A stretch of DNA of 13,938 bases from an uncultured Bacteroidales bacterium (GTDB lineage: Bacteria; Bacteroidota; Bacteroidia; Bacteroidales; Bacteroidaceae): NCBI GenBank assembly GCA_902768605.1, contig CACXLY010000067.1, forward strand, positions 1 through 13,938. Reading direction: 5' to 3'. The translations under genes were made by a program, and so were the position numbers. Each line of letters starts with the position of its first letter. Positions within the stretch are counted from its first letter, which is position 1. Shown one piece after another: positions 7,225-13,455 of this stretch. Below the pieces are notes generated by a model, which had not been told where the DNA came from, ran no database searches, and saw only the letters and a program-made list of their open reading frames with translations.

Positions 7225-7340
7225 CCGAGCCAAAGGTCAGCTGAAATCAAAGTTCGAATGAATATTATTGTTGTTTGGTATAATAGCACCCCGAGCCAAA
7301 GGTCAGCCGAAATCAAAGTTCGAATGAATATTATTGTTGT
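7225..7340. repeat. Two 50-bp direct repeats with 66-bp period
   Basis: Copies at 7225-7274 and 7291-7340 differ at one of 50 positions. The 16-bp spacers after each copy differ but both end in AGCACC. The period is a multiple of three, so on the minus strand the repeats read as 22-residue units (IIFIRTLISADLWLGVL). No real gene is credible, since the frame begins inside another repeat. Confidence 0.8.
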
Positions 7341-7351
7341 CCCGCAAAACA

Positions 7352-7440
7352 GCACCGTAGGTGCGACAGAACACAGACGGGGGTGTTAACCCCCGGGACA
7401 GCATAATCGGCAATCTCCAAGCCCTGAAAGGGCGGCAGAA
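7352..7440 (+). repeat. Hairpin-bearing interspersed element, most complete copy
   Basis: Three short palindromes in order: GCACCgtaGGTGC then GACAGAA (7352-7371); CGGGGG/CCCCCG around TGTTAA (7378-7395); GCCCTgaaAGGGC then GGCAGAA (7421-7440). It shares module order and sequence with the head-to-head copies at 411-583. It starts directly after the second 66-bp repeat unit and ends about 50 bp before the HEPN gene's original stop. Confidence 0.7.
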
Positions 7441-7493
7441 TAAACTATTCGCGTCAATTCTTTAACTTAAAACACAAAAGCCGCCTCTTCTTA

Positions 7494-7903
7494 TCAGATG
7501 CTATTATCCAAAATATACTTTTCTATCTTCGCTATGAGTTGACGTGTGGGCTCTATCTTTGGAGCTGCGTCTTTCTCCTGGGCATTGAAGGAGCAATTAT
7601 AGTCAGCCTTCTCACGCAATCCTTGCAGACGAGAGTAGTGCCTTCCATCTTCGATAGTAAAAATGCCCCCTTAGTGACATAGTACTGACCGAAGGCACCT
7701 ACTGCTCCACGATGCGAACCTACATTATAACCATCGTTAATGAGCAGGGCAGATACGGCGTGAAACAAGGAATAATAAAGGCGGTTTACAACATTATCCC
7801 AATACCCTGCCTCGCACAACAAGGGAATTTGGTCGAAAATGGCATGAGCTTTCTCTATCTGCAAGCGAACCACAGCCCGGCGCTCCTCATCATTAAGACT
7901 CAT
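7494..7903 (-). pseudogene. HEPN-domain toxin gene, frameshifted
   Basis: From the ATG at 7903 the frame gives MSLNDEERRAVVRLQIEKAH and the HEPN core with Arg41 and His48 in NRLYYSLFHAVSALL (an R-x6-H motif), then SHRGAVGAFGQYYVTKG. At a run of five C on the plus strand (7666-7670) the family-like sequence jumps frame. The other frame continues FTIEDGRHYSRLQGLREKAD and ends LIAKIEKYILDNSI with a stop at 7494-7496. As it stands, translation runs off into unrelated sequence and stops at 7553 after 116 residues. HEPN partners of MNT proteins are typically RNases held inactive by the nucleotidyltransferase. The putative active motif is kept but the C-terminal helices are lost, so the product is probably inactive. 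An assembly error at the homopolymer is possible. The start overlaps the upstream gene's stop by ATGA. Confidence 0.75.
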
Positions 7904-8217
7904 ACTAATACAATCTTTTCTTGTTCAACATTCTTGTAGAAAGGAAGAAAAGAAAGAGAATCCCATTCCTTCTTTGTGTACATTTGCGGACTGATAAGCT
8001 CGCCCAAATTCCAGCCTAACATGGTGAAAGGAAACGACACGTTATCGTAGTCGTCGTCGGTCAATTCGGGCTTATCAAGCAGAATAAGCAAATCCCAGTC
8101 ACTACTTTTATGGGCATCGCCACGTGCCTGCGAACCGTACAGAAGAAGTGAACTCCCCTTAGGTAATGCCGTCTTGGCCACCTGCCGAATACTGTCGATG
8201 ACTTGGTTCTTATCCAT
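7900..8217 (-). CDS. MNT-domain nucleotidyltransferase, antitoxin of an MNT/HEPN pair
   Basis: 105 residues, the usual size for minimal nucleotidyltransferases. The defining GS-x10-DxD motif is intact: Gly28-Ser29 in LLLYGSQARGDA, and Asp40 and Asp42 in SSDWDLLIL, which bind the metal and nucleotide. In the characterised MntA/HepT systems such proteins modify the HEPN toxin by transferring AMP to it and so neutralise it. Whether this family member does so is inference. The stop codon overlaps the HEPN start in ATGA, which suggests translational coupling and a two-gene operon. A good promoter lies just upstream. The gene is intact although its partner appears frameshifted, the harmless direction for loss in a toxin-antitoxin pair. 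Confidence 0.9.
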   Translation of the reverse strand: MDKNQVIDSIRQVAKTALPKGSSLLLYGSQARGDAHKSSDWDLLILLDKPELTDDDYDNVSFPFTMLGWNLGELISPQMYTKKEWDSLSFLPFYKNVEQEKIVLV

Positions 8218-8241
8218 ACAATATTATATTTATATATGGTG

Positions 8242-8273
8242 CAAAGGTAGGACAAATAATTCGAACCGCCAAG
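8242..8273 (-). promoter_or_regulatory. Promoter of the MNT/HEPN operon
   Basis: The minus strand has TACCTTTG followed by C at 8242-8249 (exact TAnnTTTG) and CTTG at 8270-8273, 20 bp upstream, close to the TTTG -33 box. The leader would be only about 20 nt, so the operon has its own promoter, separate from the radical SAM gene. Confidence 0.7.
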
Positions 8274-8313
8274 CGATTCGGTTAATTTCTTTGCAAATGA
8301 TGCGCTGTTGCTT

Positions 8314-9546
8314 TTAGAAGAGCTGCATCACTCCGCTGGCGGGGCGACCTGCGAGGAGTTCCTGCTTCATGTAATCCATATAGGGTGCGACGTGTTGGAA
8401 GAAGATTTTGTAGCCGGCGCAGAGGTAGTTGAGACCGGGCTCGCCGTCGGCTGTCTTGAGGAAACGCAGGCGGGGGCACTCGCCGTGGCAGGCCTTGAGC
8501 CACGGGCACTCGCGGCATTGGCGGGGAAGGGCCTCCTTCTTCATGCGGCTGAAGCGGTTCTGCTTCGTGCCATAAAGCATCTGCGGAAGGCCATGAGTGC
8601 GGATGTTGCCAAGCTTGTACTCGGGAAAGACAAAGTGGTCGCAGGAATAGACATCGCCATTGTGCTCCATGACTGCCGCGTGGCCGCACTCCTCGGCATA
8701 GACGCAAACGCCGGGCTCCATGCCCATCCAGCCAGCGAGGGTGGCATCGAAAAGCTGCACGAAAACCTCGCCCACATCGCTCTTCACCCATTCGTCGAAG
8801 ATGGCACACATGAAGCGCCCCCACTCCTCCGGACGGATGCTGAAGGGGGCGACGGGACAGTCCTCGTCGAAGAGCTGGGCGAGATGGCGGCCGTCGCTGT
8901 GCTCCTTGATGCGCTCCACCACAGGACTGATTTGCAGATACTTGCAATGCAACTCGTCGCGAAAGAAATGGTAGAAGGCCAGCGGGTCTTGGGCATTATG
9001 GTGATTGGCCGTTGCCATCGCGTTCCACTCCACGCCGTACTCATCCAGCAAGCGGATGCCGTCCATCACCCTTTGCCACGTGCCTCTGCCCTGAGCATCA
9101 AGGCGATAGGCATCGTGCTGCTCCTGTGTGCCGTCGATGCTGATGCCCACGAGCCAGCCTTCGTCGTGAAGGAACTGGCACCACTCGGGGGTGAGGTAGA
9201 TGCCGTTGGTCTGAATGCTGTTGCTGATGCGTTTGCCACGCCCATAGAAGCGCTGCAGACGGACCGCCTGCTGGTAGAAGCTGAGGGGCTTGAGCATGGG
9301 CTCGCCTCCGTGCCAGGTGAAGAGCACATCAGGCATCTGCTGGACTTGGATGTAGTCACGGATATACTGCTCCAAAAGAGAAGAGTTCATCCCCCAAGAC
9401 CCACCTCTGCCCTCCCCTGAAGGGAGGGAATTAGAAAGGTGTTGCTTCTCTAAATAATAGCAATACTGGCAGCGCAGGTTGCACTTCGGCCCTGCAGGCT
9501 TGGCCATCACATAAAGCGGACGAGCGAAAGGATAAGCGGTTTGCAT
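8314..9546 (-). CDS. Anaerobic sulfatase-maturating-type radical SAM/SPASM enzyme
   Basis: 410 residues. The radical SAM cluster motif is Cys22, Cys26 and Cys29 in KCNLRCQYCYYLEK. Further family marks are FTWHGGEPMLKP, SIQTNGIYL and VGISIDGTQEQHDAYR. The C-terminal SPASM domain supplies the cysteines for two more iron-sulfur clusters: Cys281, Cys287, Cys302, Cys344, Cys347, Cys353, Cys357 and Cys376. Asp303, in YSCDHFVFPEY, is at the place of the proposed catalytic aspartate. The enzyme oxidises a Cys or Ser of sulfatases to formylglycine under anaerobic conditions. No sulfatase gene is in the window, so it probably acts in trans. Residues of about 38-52 (SNSLPSGEGRGGSWG) look foreign to the family and are encoded by a GC-rich repeat. 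The gene is 162 bp downstream of the permease. Confidence 0.88.
   Translation of the reverse strand: MQTAYPFARPLYVMAKPAGPKCNLRCQYCYYLEKQHLSNSLPSGEGRGGSWGMNSSLLEQYIRDYIQVQQMPDVLFTWHGGEPMLKPLSFYQQAVRLQRFYGRGKRISNSIQTNGIYLTPEWCQFLHDEGWLVGISIDGTQEQHDAYRLDAQGRGTWQRVMDGIRLLDEYGVEWNAMATANHHNAQDPLAFYHFFRDELHCKYLQISPVVERIKEHSDGRHLAQLFDEDCPVAPFSIRPEEWGRFMCAIFDEWVKSDVGEVFVQLFDATLAGWMGMEPGVCVYAEECGHAAVMEHNGDVYSCDHFVFPEYKLGNIRTHGLPQMLYGTKQNRFSRMKKEALPRQCRECPWLKACHGECPRLRFLKTADGEPGLNYLCAGYKIFFQHVAPYMDYMKQELLAGRPASGVMQLF
9391..9435 (-). repeat. GC-rich intergenic-type repeat inserted in frame in the radical SAM gene
   Basis: The plus strand reads CCCCCAAGACCC, a short joint, then CCTCCCCtgaAGGGAGGG. This is the same block order as the reverse complement of the intergenic repeats at 4270-4355 (CCCCCAACCC, CTCC, AAAGGAGGGG). 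The hairpin CCCTcccctgaAGGG type is kept. It encodes NSLPSGEGRGGSWG, low-complexity and Gly/Ser-rich, between the cluster motif and the next helix. Confidence 0.65.
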
Positions 9547-9553
9547 GAGTCTG

Positions 9554-9714
9554 GGATTGAGGATTAGGGATTGGAGACTAAGGTTTCGTTGTCTGAGCTA
9601 TCGAAAGGCATCTGTATTGGACTCTTGTTCTAATATCTTTCATCTCTGTTCCGATATCTTCTTGCCAAGGGACTGAAGCAAACAGCTTTAATCTTTAATC
9701 CTTAATCATTAATC
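9554..9714. repeat. Inverted GGATTRR / TTTAATC heptamer arrays flanking a 112-bp interval
   Basis: Left arm 9554-9574 has three units (GGATTGA, GGATTAG, GGATTGG). Right arm 9687-9714 has four (TTTAATC twice, CTTAATC, ATTAATC). About 22 of 30 positions match when one arm is reverse-complemented. The permease stop codon (9709-9711) lies in the right arm. The interval between shows no promoter or gene. Confidence 0.7.
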
Positions 9715-10938
9715 CAATATCTTGCCCGCAAGATACTTCACCGGATACCATATCGCGAGCCAGCCGACGACGAGCACGGTGACGAGGACAAGCAGGATAT
9801 CCGTCCAATAGACGCTCACGGGGTAAGTCTCGATGATGAAGCTGCCCTCGCTGTCGCCCATCGAAACAAGGCCGTACCTCTGCTGAATCCAACAGAGCAC
9901 ACCGCCCAAGACCAGGCCGAGCAAGGCTCCAGCCAGGCTGATGATGTGGCCCTCGAGGCGGAAGATGGTGCATATCTGCGAGTCGTTGGCGCCGAGGCTG
10001 CGGAGGGTCTGGATGTCCTGCCGCTTGTCTATCATCAGCATCGAGAGCGAACCGATGATGTTGAAGCAGGCCACTAATAATATAAAGGAAAGGAAGAGGT
10101 AGGAGATGAGCTTCTCGATGCGCATCACGCGAAAGACATCGTTCTGCTGCTCATAGCGGTCCTCCACCTTGAAGCGGTCGCCAAGCTGTGCCCTCAGCTG
10201 CTCCTTGACCTTGTCAGCCTTGAGGCCGTCCTTGAGCCTCAGTTCGATGGCCGACACCCTGCCCTCGCGGTCGAAAATCCTCTGGGCAAACGGCAGGCTG
10301 GTGAGGATGTAGTTGGCGTCGTACTTGGCTTGGCGCACCATGAAGACCACGCCCGGACTCTGCAGCTCGTCGTGGTTGAAGGAGGACAGCGGGTTGCCGA
10401 TATTGACGCGCTCACCGGGCTTGGGGGCATAGACCTGCAGCGGCTCCTCGAAGTTCGCGGGCAGGCCGAGCTGCTGGGCAAGTTGGATGCCGAGGATGCC
10501 GTACTCCAGGACATCGGCATGCAGGCAGAAGTGTCCGTCGCCATAAAGGATGTCCTCGATGTGGCCTTGCTCTGTAACATTGTCGGCCACGCCCTTGAGG
10601 GTCACCACCTGCTGCCTGCCCTCGCGAACGACAAGCGCCTGCCCTTCGAGGACAGGCGTATAGACAGCCACCGCATCACTCTTCCTGAGAGCCAGCAGGG
10701 CAGCATCATTGGCGCTGACAGTCTGCCCGTCCTTTGGGGTGACAAGCAGTTCGGGGTCGAACGCCGTAAAGAGGTCGGCCACAAGGTCTTGGAAGCCGTT
10801 GAAGACGCTCAGCGTGACCACCATCGCCATCGTTGCCACAGCCACACCAAGCACCGAGATGCCGCTGATGATGTTAATGGCATGGTGGCTCTTCTTGGCA
10901 AAGAGGTAACGGCGAGCTATGAACAATTCATAATTCAT
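9709..10938 (-). CDS. LolC/LolE-type lipoprotein-release ABC transporter permease (FtsX family)
   Basis: 409 residues with the four-helix layout of the family. TM1 is at about 20-47 (INIISGISVLGVAVATMAMV), followed by a large periplasmic MacB-like domain (about 50-270). TM2 (277-302), TM3 (331-351) and TM4 (379-400) form the FtsX domain. The cytoplasmic coupling segment MIDKRQDIQTLRSLGA after TM2 is typical. With an ATPase encoded elsewhere it would extract lipoproteins from the inner membrane for transport to the outer membrane. The opening ELFIARRYLFAKKSHHAINIIS is the usual N-terminus in Bacteroidales. The start codon and first residues (MNYEL) are written by an AATTATG-type heptamer array, and the stop codon lies in another array. 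It follows rbfA by 180 bp. Confidence 0.9.
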   Translation of the reverse strand: MNYELFIARRYLFAKKSHHAINIISGISVLGVAVATMAMVVTLSVFNGFQDLVADLFTAFDPELLVTPKDGQTVSANDAALLALRKSDAVAVYTPVLEGQALVVREGRQQVVTLKGVADNVTEQGHIEDILYGDGHFCLHADVLEYGILGIQLAQQLGLPANFEEPLQVYAPKPGERVNIGNPLSSFNHDELQSPGVVFMVRQAKYDANYILTSLPFAQRIFDREGRVSAIELRLKDGLKADKVKEQLRAQLGDRFKVEDRYEQQNDVFRVMRIEKLISYLFLSFILLVACFNIIGSLSMLMIDKRQDIQTLRSLGANDSQICTIFRLEGHIISLAGALLGLVLGGVLCWIQQRYGLVSMGDSEGSFIIETYPVSVYWTDILLVLVTVLVVGWLAIWYPVKYLAGKILD

Positions 10939-11126
10939 AATTCACAATTCACAATTCATAATTCACAATTCATAATTCACAATAATCCTTTGTAGCTGTC
11001 CATTTCACTTATTACATTTCCCAATTATGAATAGTGAATAATTCAAAACAATCCTTTGTAGCTGTCCATTTCACTTATTACACTTCCCTATTATGAATTG
11101 TGAATTGTGAATTATGAATTATGAAT
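10926..11126. repeat. Inverted ATTCAYA / TRTGAAT heptamer arrays between permease and rbfA
   Basis: Left arm 10926-10981 has eight perfect-period units alternating ATTCATA and ATTCACA. Right arm 11092-11126 has five units, TATGAAT and TGTGAAT, the reverse complement of the left arm. The permease start codon (10936-10938) is in the left arm and the RbfA stop (11119-11121) in the right arm. In RNA the arms would form a long AU-rich stem. Confidence 0.85.
10984..11098 (+). repeat. 49-bp direct duplication, 66-bp period
   Basis: 10984-11032 and 11050-11098 match at 47 of 49 positions, starting AATCCTTTGTAGCTG and ending ATTATGAAT. They lie inside the interval bracketed by the heptamer arrays. 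The second copy runs into the right array, so duplication probably used heptamer-like ends. Confidence 0.85.
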
Positions 11127-11457
11127 TGCGAAGGAGTTCGTCGATGTGCTCCACATAGTCCAAGCTGTCGTCCACGAAGAACTTGAGTTCGGGGATGATG
11201 CGGAGCTGTTTGCCGACGCGGGTGCCAAGCTCATAGCGGACCTGCCGCACATTGGTGTTGACGTTTTGCACTATCTCCTCGGCCCTCTCGCTTGGGAAGA
11301 CGCTGAGGTAGCAGCGGCACACGCTCATGTCGGGACTGATGCGGCAAGCACTCACACTCACCAGCACCCCTCGCATCGCACTTGTCTGCTTCTGGAAGAT
11401 GTCGCTCAACTCCTTCTGAATGAGGCGCGCTATCTTGTTCTGTCTGGTTGTTTCCAT
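11119..11457 (-). CDS. rbfA: Ribosome-binding factor A
   Basis: 112 residues, the usual size. METTRQNKIARLIQKELSDI is the typical first helix. The KH-like fold follows with the strand VLVSVSACRISPDMSVCRCY, then the helix NTNVRQVRYELGTRVGKQL and the strand RIIPELKFFVDDSLDYVEHI with its conserved DxSxxxxxxIDxLL ending. RbfA binds the 30S subunit during late maturation of 16S rRNA and is needed for cold adaptation in other bacteria. The gene precedes a LolC/E-type permease. The last two residues before the stop (NS) come from the adjacent heptamer array. Confidence 0.94.
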   Translation of the reverse strand: METTRQNKIARLIQKELSDIFQKQTSAMRGVLVSVSACRISPDMSVCRCYLSVFPSERAEEIVQNVNTNVRQVRYELGTRVGKQLRIIPELKFFVDDSLDYVEHIDELLRNS

Positions 11458-11468
11458 AATTTATTGAT

Positions 11469-11600
11469 GAAGAATGGGGAATGAGGAATTATCTACCGCC
11501 GTAATAATTTTTTTACAATGACAAAGAATGATGAATGAAGACTCTGTCCCGAGCTGTTCTGCGCGGTAGCAAATTCTTCATTCTTCACTCTTCATTCTTC
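11469..11600. repeat. Inverted GAATGRR / ATTCTTC heptamer arrays between rbfA and pepC
   Basis: Left arm 11469-11499 and right arm 11563-11593 match at 25 of 31 positions as an inverted repeat, ending on a perfect CTACCGC / GCGGTAG pair (11493-11499 with 11563-11569). The right arm continues as four ATTCTTC-type units to 11600. The PepC stop (11592-11594) lies in it. The interior is 63 bp and carries no promoter match. Confidence 0.75.
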
Positions 11601-12959
11601 ATTTTGAAACATGGGGTCCCATGCCGGCAAGCGGACTGGCTTCTGCTTGAGGGTTTCGAGCACGGAGGCGGGGCAGTACTTGCGGTTGACCACCACGCGG
11701 AACATGTACTCGCGGAACCACTCGTCGGTCATGATGATGTAGCCGTTTGCGCCGCTGGCCGAGCCCCAGCTGTTCTCCACCTTCCACTTCTTCGGCTTGC
11801 CTGCGCCGTCGAGGTCAACAGCCATCAAGGTCATGGCATGCGTGCTGCCGCTGTCGAAGGTCTCGATGCGCTGCTTCTTGTTCATGCCGAAGGTGGTGCC
11901 GAGGAGGCTTCCGTAGTCGAAGTTGGCCAAGTCGGCAATGCCAGTGGTGCGGTCGAGGCACTTGTTCACGTCGCAGCTGAAATACATCTGGCAGCTGTCC
12001 TTGAGGGAGGCGATGGCGATGCTCTCCAGCTCCTCGATGGGCAGGTTGACATAGAGCCAGTTGTGTCCGTCGTAGACATGGCGGTCGTAGTCAATCTCAT
12101 AGACTTTACCGAAGGGCCGACTGGGGTCGTTCATCAGCATCACATAGTCCTTGTTGAGGTCCTCGCCATCGCTGATGCAGTAGGTCTTGAAGAACTCCTG
12201 CGGAGTGTAGGTCTTGTTCTTCCAAGTAAACTGGGTGGGAGGCACGCCGTAGGCCATCACGAGCATGCGATAGACCGTGCCGAGCTGCTCCACCTTGAGC
12301 GCCTGCAACTGCTTCACGCTCATGCCTGCCTCGCTCTTCTCGCGCAGTGTGATACCGAACTCGCGCAGCTTCCTCTTTAGGTGGCCACAGAACTCGCTGG
12401 TGCTGTTGCTGACGTAGGTCTCGGGCATGATGTCGGCAGGAATGACGCCGTACTTTGTGGCAAGGTCAGCCACGCCGGTGTAGGTGCCGCCGTCGGAGAG
12501 CGGATGCTGGAAGAGCCAGCGCACCATCTCGCTGTCGATGGGCTGCTTGCGAGTGTCGATGATGCCCTGCAGGAAGAGGTTGCTCTTCTCGAGCTGGTCA
12601 TAGAAGAAGAGGTAGCACTGGCTGAGGACGAAGTCCTTCGTGCCAAGCTTCTTCATCGCCCTGCCCCTCAACACGTTGAGCCCCGTAAAGAGCCAGCAAC
12701 GGCCACTGCCCTTCTGGTCAGTGATGCCCGTGTTCTTCACCTCGATATCGAAGTGGCTGTCCTTGGCACCGGCATTCTCCTGATTGATGGCCATCTTCTG
12801 CAGGCCGACGTTGCTGATGGCATTGCGGAGAGCCTTCTCGGCGGGCGTGCCAGTATAGCTGCCCTCCAGCTGCTTGAGCACCTCAGGAGTAATGCTCGTC
12901 TGCGCACCTACCAGCATGCAGAACAACATTGCCAATGTGTAGATAATTGTTTTTTTCAT
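11592..12959 (-). CDS. pepC: Secreted aminopeptidase C / bleomycin hydrolase-like C1B peptidase
   Basis: 455 residues from the ATG at 12959. An in-frame ATG at 13034 is rejected because the -7 box at 12992-12999 lies between the two. The signal peptide MKKTIIYTLAMLFCMLVGAQ implies export, unlike cytoplasmic PepC. Gln82 and Cys88 (DQKGSGRCWLFTGLNVLR), His374 (GSTHAMTLMAVD) and Asn396 (KVENSWGSASG) form the papain-type active site. The full C1B features are present, such as YGVIPADIMPET and the C-terminal LPAWDPM. In relatives the chain normally ends a few residues after DPM and that tail lies in the active-site cleft. Here it reads FQNEE, written by a heptamer array. It would trim peptides one residue at a time in the periplasm. 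It is the first gene of the pepC-rbfA-permease run. Confidence 0.92.
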   Translation of the reverse strand: MKKTIIYTLAMLFCMLVGAQTSITPEVLKQLEGSYTGTPAEKALRNAISNVGLQKMAINQENAGAKDSHFDIEVKNTGITDQKGSGRCWLFTGLNVLRGRAMKKLGTKDFVLSQCYLFFYDQLEKSNLFLQGIIDTRKQPIDSEMVRWLFQHPLSDGGTYTGVADLATKYGVIPADIMPETYVSNSTSEFCGHLKRKLREFGITLREKSEAGMSVKQLQALKVEQLGTVYRMLVMAYGVPPTQFTWKNKTYTPQEFFKTYCISDGEDLNKDYVMLMNDPSRPFGKVYEIDYDRHVYDGHNWLYVNLPIEELESIAIASLKDSCQMYFSCDVNKCLDRTTGIADLANFDYGSLLGTTFGMNKKQRIETFDSGSTHAMTLMAVDLDGAGKPKKWKVENSWGSASGANGYIIMTDEWFREYMFRVVVNRKYCPASVLETLKQKPVRLPAWDPMFQNEE

Positions 12960-12991
12960 GTTCGGTTTACTTATGTTTATATTTTCGAGTG

Positions 12992-13023
12992 CAAAGATAC
13001 AACATTTTTTTCGAATTTCCAAA
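12992..13023 (-). promoter_or_regulatory. Promoter of pepC
   Basis: TATCTTTG followed by C (12992-12999) and TTTG (13020-13023) on the minus strand, separated by exactly 20 bp: a full match to both boxes of the Bacteroidetes promoter. The leader would be about 30 nt. It fixes the pepC start at 12959. Confidence 0.85.
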
Positions 13024-13082
13024 TTTTTTGGCAATTATAAAAATATTTTTATAGGGGCTGAAACAGAGGGAATTCTGAGAGA

Positions 13083-13243
13083 CCGCAACAACCGCAACAA
13101 CCGCAACAACCGCAACAAGCATTTTCGAGAGAGATTGTCTGCTAATAATAAATTATTATAATAATTATCTCATATTATTAGCGAATACAGCGAAAATCAC
13201 TTATCTCTTTTTTTGCCTGTTGCGCTTGTTGCGCTTGTTGCGG
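13083..13243. repeat. Inverted nonamer arrays (CCGCAACAA / CTTGTTGCG) upstream of pepC
   Basis: Left arm 13083-13118 has four perfect CCGCAACAA units. Right arm 13216-13242 has CCTGTTGCG and two CTTGTTGCG. The arms are inverted and enclose 97 bp that contains an AT-rich hairpin. No gene lies in 13024-13938; that stretch holds only this and the repeats listed below. Confidence 0.8.
13141..13182. other. AT-rich nested palindrome
   Basis: GCTAATAATA (13141-13150) pairs perfectly with TATTATTAGC (13173-13182). Inside it, AATTATTATAATAATT (13151-13166) is itself a perfect 16-bp palindrome. It sits centrally between the nonamer arrays. It could extrude as a cruciform or mark a protein site. Confidence 0.65.
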
Positions 13244-13308
13244 TCGCTCGTTAAATGGTTATTTTCAAGTTATTAAATCATTTTTGACATGCAAAAGGAT
13301 GCCGCCGG

Positions 13309-13374
13309 CTAACTTGGCACACCAAATCTGCTAACTTAACACGACAAATCTGCTAACTTGGCACGTCAAGTCTG
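13309..13374 (+). repeat. Three tandem 22-bp repeats
   Basis: Units at 13309-13330, 13331-13352 and 13353-13374 share CTAACTT, CAC and TCTG at fixed places. The middle of unit 1 (TTGGcacaCCAA) is a short palindrome. They could be operator-like sites or a slippage array; no gene starts next to them. Confidence 0.8.
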
Positions 13375-13455
13375 TTTGCTTCACTGCCTGCGAAGGAAGA
13401 CTCATCTCACCGGGCAGGACCCCCCCCTCCGACCAAGCCCTACGACACCCCCAAA

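Noticed and set aside
7225..7340. Possible two-unit CRISPR array
   Set aside because: Repeats of 50 bp with 16-bp spacers sharing their last bases do not fit known arrays, and no cas gene is present.
7161..7355. 64-residue minus-strand frame with two 22-residue repeats
   Set aside because: It starts in an interspersed hairpin element and reads through non-coding direct repeats and the terminator loop. The 66-bp period explains why the frame stays open.
8314..9546. Radical SAM gene as maker of a ribosomally made peptide
   Set aside because: The cysteine layout matches sulfatase-maturating enzymes, and no short precursor-peptide gene is found on either side.
1554..12380. Long open frames opposite the real genes (for example 1554-2771, 2962-4194, 4412-5704, 5741-6766 and 8308-9420 on the plus strand)
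   Set aside because: They lie antisense to genes with clear families, have Ala/Val/Leu/His-rich low-complexity translations and match no family I know. They are by-products of codon bias in GC-rich genes.
12960..13034. Longer PepC start at 13034
   Set aside because: It would put 25 charged residues before a clear signal peptide and would start upstream of the -7 promoter box at 12992-12999.
13420..13427. Run of eight C as a phase-variation tract
   Set aside because: No reading frame or promoter lies around it, so there is nothing visible for it to switch.
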